From Photobacterium lutimaris (GTDB lineage Bacteria > Pseudomonadota > Gammaproteobacteria > Enterobacterales > Vibrionaceae): DNA of 64,000 nt. The first letter of the stretch is position 1, and every line of letters starts with the position of its first letter. The DNA is taken from positions 62,001 to 126,000 of the forward strand of contig NZ_PYMH01000005.1 of assembly GCF_003025555.1 (NCBI RefSeq). Direction: 5' to 3'. Below are positions 62,599 through 64,000 of the stretch, one piece after another. The translations under genes were made by a program, and so were the position numbers. Under the pieces are notes generated by a model, which was not told the origin of the DNA, did no database searches, and saw nothing but the letters and a program-made list of their open reading frames with translations.

Positions 62599-63573
62599 AT
62601 GGCGATTAAAACCAAAGATCTTAATGCGCGCTTGTTCGGTAAAGCCGACAAACGACGTGCAACAACGCCAACAGAGGCCCAAACAGCGGCACGTGATAAA
62701 GCATCCGTTATTGAACTGGCTGTAGCCGGCGAGGAAACCGTTGCGTTTGAATTGATCAAAATCCAAGCCGACCAGGTTGCTGAGAAAACGCGTGTTTTTG
62801 CCGAAAATGCCCGTGAACAGGCTTTCCTTAACGAGCATGCGCTGGCCGATATCCTAAACACGCTTAAAGAGCGTGGGCAGCAATACCCAGCGGTTGGTCG
62901 TTGGTTGGAAGATGGCCGGATCGAGGTACTTGATGGTAGCCGCCGTCGCATGTCTTGTATCTTGGCTGAAAAAGATTTCCTTATCTATGTGGGTAAGGGA
63001 ATTAACGGCGAACATGCTAAATTCCTTTCTGATGTCGCCAATGCACATAAACCGCTGTCATTGTTTGAGCGGGGTAAGGAAATGCAGGCGTTACTTGAAA
63101 CCGGTAAAGTCGCCGATCAAAAAGAGCTAGCAAGGTATTGTCAATGCAGCGAGGCCTTGGTTAGTGGGGCATTGAAAGCGGCATCATTACCGATGGAATT
63201 GTTGATGGCTTATCCGAGTGTCGGTGAACTTGGCCGACCGACGATTGTGAAACTTCACCGCCTGTTTTTCGGCCTCAACAACGATCAGCAACAAACATTT
63301 GTGAGCGAAATATCTGCTGGTGACGAAGCGATGTGGAAGTCTATCGATGCCTCAGGTATCACCCGCATTACCCGCGAAGTGACCAGCAAACTTGAGCAGA
63401 TTGGTGAGACACTCCAACCAAAAGTTGAGATCGAGAAGCCTAAACCGCAAGAGTTGGTGAAGGGGAAAATCAGCTATTTGCGTGACGGTGATAAGCTTCA
63501 GCTTAAGCTGAAGAAATTATCCGAGCGCCAAGCCGATGAAATCCTCACGTATCTGGCTGATTATTTGAAATAG
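62599..63573 (+). CDS. parB: ParB2, chromosome II partition protein
   Basis: A 324-residue ParB that binds the TTTACANTGTAAA sites. Seen in order are an N-terminal basic part (ARLFGKADKRRATT), the ParB/Srx-type domain (GRWLEDGRIEVLDGSRRRMSC, with GSRRR as the nucleotide-binding box), a helix-turn-helix (DQKELARYCQCSEALVSGAL) and a C-terminal dimer domain. It lies seven bases after parA and ends in a strong terminator. The P1-like ParA and this ParB are typical of vibrio chromosome II. Confidence 0.95.
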   Translation: MAIKTKDLNARLFGKADKRRATTPTEAQTAARDKASVIELAVAGEETVAFELIKIQADQVAEKTRVFAENAREQAFLNEHALADILNTLKERGQQYPAVGRWLEDGRIEVLDGSRRRMSCILAEKDFLIYVGKGINGEHAKFLSDVANAHKPLSLFERGKEMQALLETGKVADQKELARYCQCSEALVSGALKAASLPMELLMAYPSVGELGRPTIVKLHRLFFGLNNDQQQTFVSEISAGDEAMWKSIDASGITRITREVTSKLEQIGETLQPKVEIEKPKPQELVKGKISYLRDGDKLQLKLKKLSERQADEILTYLADYLK

Positions 63574-63600
63574 AATATTCCGTTCAGTATGTTGATTAAA

Positions 63601-63628
63601 ACCACGCTTTCGAGCGTGGTTTTTTTTC
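63601..63628 (+). terminator. Rho-independent terminator of parAB
   Basis: An eight-pair stem, ACCACGCT/AGCGTGGT with a TTCG tetraloop, is followed by eight T, 28 bases after the parB stop codon. Confidence 0.92.
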
Positions 63629-63684
63629 GCTCCGCTATCGGATATTGGTATTATCGGGGGTGTTGTTTGCCATTGAGTCTTAGC

Positions 63685-64000
63685 ATGTCCCAACTTTCTG
63701 ATTTTTGCCGTTCACTCTCTGTGAGTGCGGCTGCACATAATATCCGTTACCTCGTTGTTGCCAAAGGAGGAACGGACTGGGCCGCACAAGTTATAGATGC
63801 GTTTGCCCCTTTTTATGTTAATCCACTTTTTTGTGGTGAGCCGATCAGTGCTGATACGGATGCCATTCCTTTCAAGAAAGCCAAACACTGGTTAGGGCGT
63901 GAATGTCAGATGCTGACTGTCAACGGACACAATGGCCTGGATGCCCAAGCCCTTGGCGCATTATCCGGTACCGTCGTCGGCGGTGGGATCTTGCTGTTGT
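63685..64000 (+). CDS. tmcA: TmcA, tRNA(Met) cytidine acetyltransferase (N-terminal part, runs off the window)
   Basis: The first 105 codons of a gene cut by the right edge. The visible part has the N-terminal DUF1726-type domain of TmcA (RYLVVAKGG, LGRECQMLTVNGHNGLDAQALGALSGTVVGGGILLL), matching the LGRE...DARHGFDAAAFAALSGTL pattern of E. coli TmcA. The full enzyme, about 670 residues with RecD-like ATPase and GNAT domains, makes N4-acetylcytidine at the wobble base of elongator tRNA(Met). The start at 63685 lacks a strong ribosome-binding site, so another nearby start is possible. Confidence 0.82.
   Translation, partial: MSQLSDFCRSLSVSAAAHNIRYLVVAKGGTDWAAQVIDAFAPFYVNPLFCGEPISADTDAIPFKKAKHWLGRECQMLTVNGHNGLDAQALGALSGTVVGGGILLL

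Overview
The window is a piece of the second chromosome of a member of the Vibrionaceae. The decisive evidence is at the right end: an RctB initiator gene, a Dam-site-rich origin with a regular array of 12-mer iterons, a P1-type ParA/ParB pair, and two copies of the parS2 palindrome known from Vibrio chromosome II. Coding sequence looks moderately GC-rich. Genes such as the mannosylglycerate-type PTS locus and the divergent S-adenosylhomocysteine hydrolase homologue would suit a marine Photobacterium, Grimontia or Enterovibrio relative, but the genus is an inference and I cannot fix it. No rRNA, tRNA, insertion sequence, prophage or CRISPR array was seen.

Layout. 0-10 kb: a cold-shock protein with a long leader, an AhcY-like enzyme facing a LysR regulator, several small conserved hypotheticals, a double-cupin ChrR-like protein, a GNAT acetyltransferase, a CorC/HlyC-type membrane protein, two small secreted proteins and a LacI regulator. 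10-14 kb: a sodium:solute symporter, then an AT-rich stretch with two envelope-type hypothetical genes and a gene whose ribosome-binding site lies in a perfect inverted repeat. 14-17.5 kb: a DUF4397 lipoprotein, a Lon-N-like protein, and an ECF sigma factor with its ChrR zinc anti-sigma factor. 17.5-24 kb: a four-gene RND efflux operon (two adaptors, a small membrane protein, the pump) with a divergent TetR regulator and a palindrome in its promoter. 24-35.5 kb: an AI-2E-family exporter, a DUF885 lipoprotein, a glutathionylspermidine-synthase-like enzyme, a DUF3187 outer-membrane protein, a parS2 site, a glycine-zipper lipoprotein, and a LysR-controlled EmrAB-type pump.

35.5-43.7 kb holds a sugar-glycerate utilisation locus: RpiR regulator, PTS EIIBC, GH38 alpha-mannosidase, GH13 sucrose-phosphorylase-family enzyme, and an EIIA with a C-terminal membrane anchor. 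A second peptide deformylase follows after a hairpin. 43.7-58 kb: a di-haem peroxidase, a protein with a transglutaminase-like Cys/His/Asp pattern, a DUF218 protein, a TetR/RibD-like pair with a perfect operator, a hydratase, a second RND pump with its adaptor, and a type Vd patatin autotransporter. 58-64 kb: rctB, the origin, parA, parB and the start of tmcA.

The strongest points for follow-up are the origin architecture, the sugar-glycerate operon with its tail-anchored EIIA, the uncharacterised small membrane protein inside the efflux operon, and the inverted repeat that could hide the ribosome-binding site at 13.5 kb.
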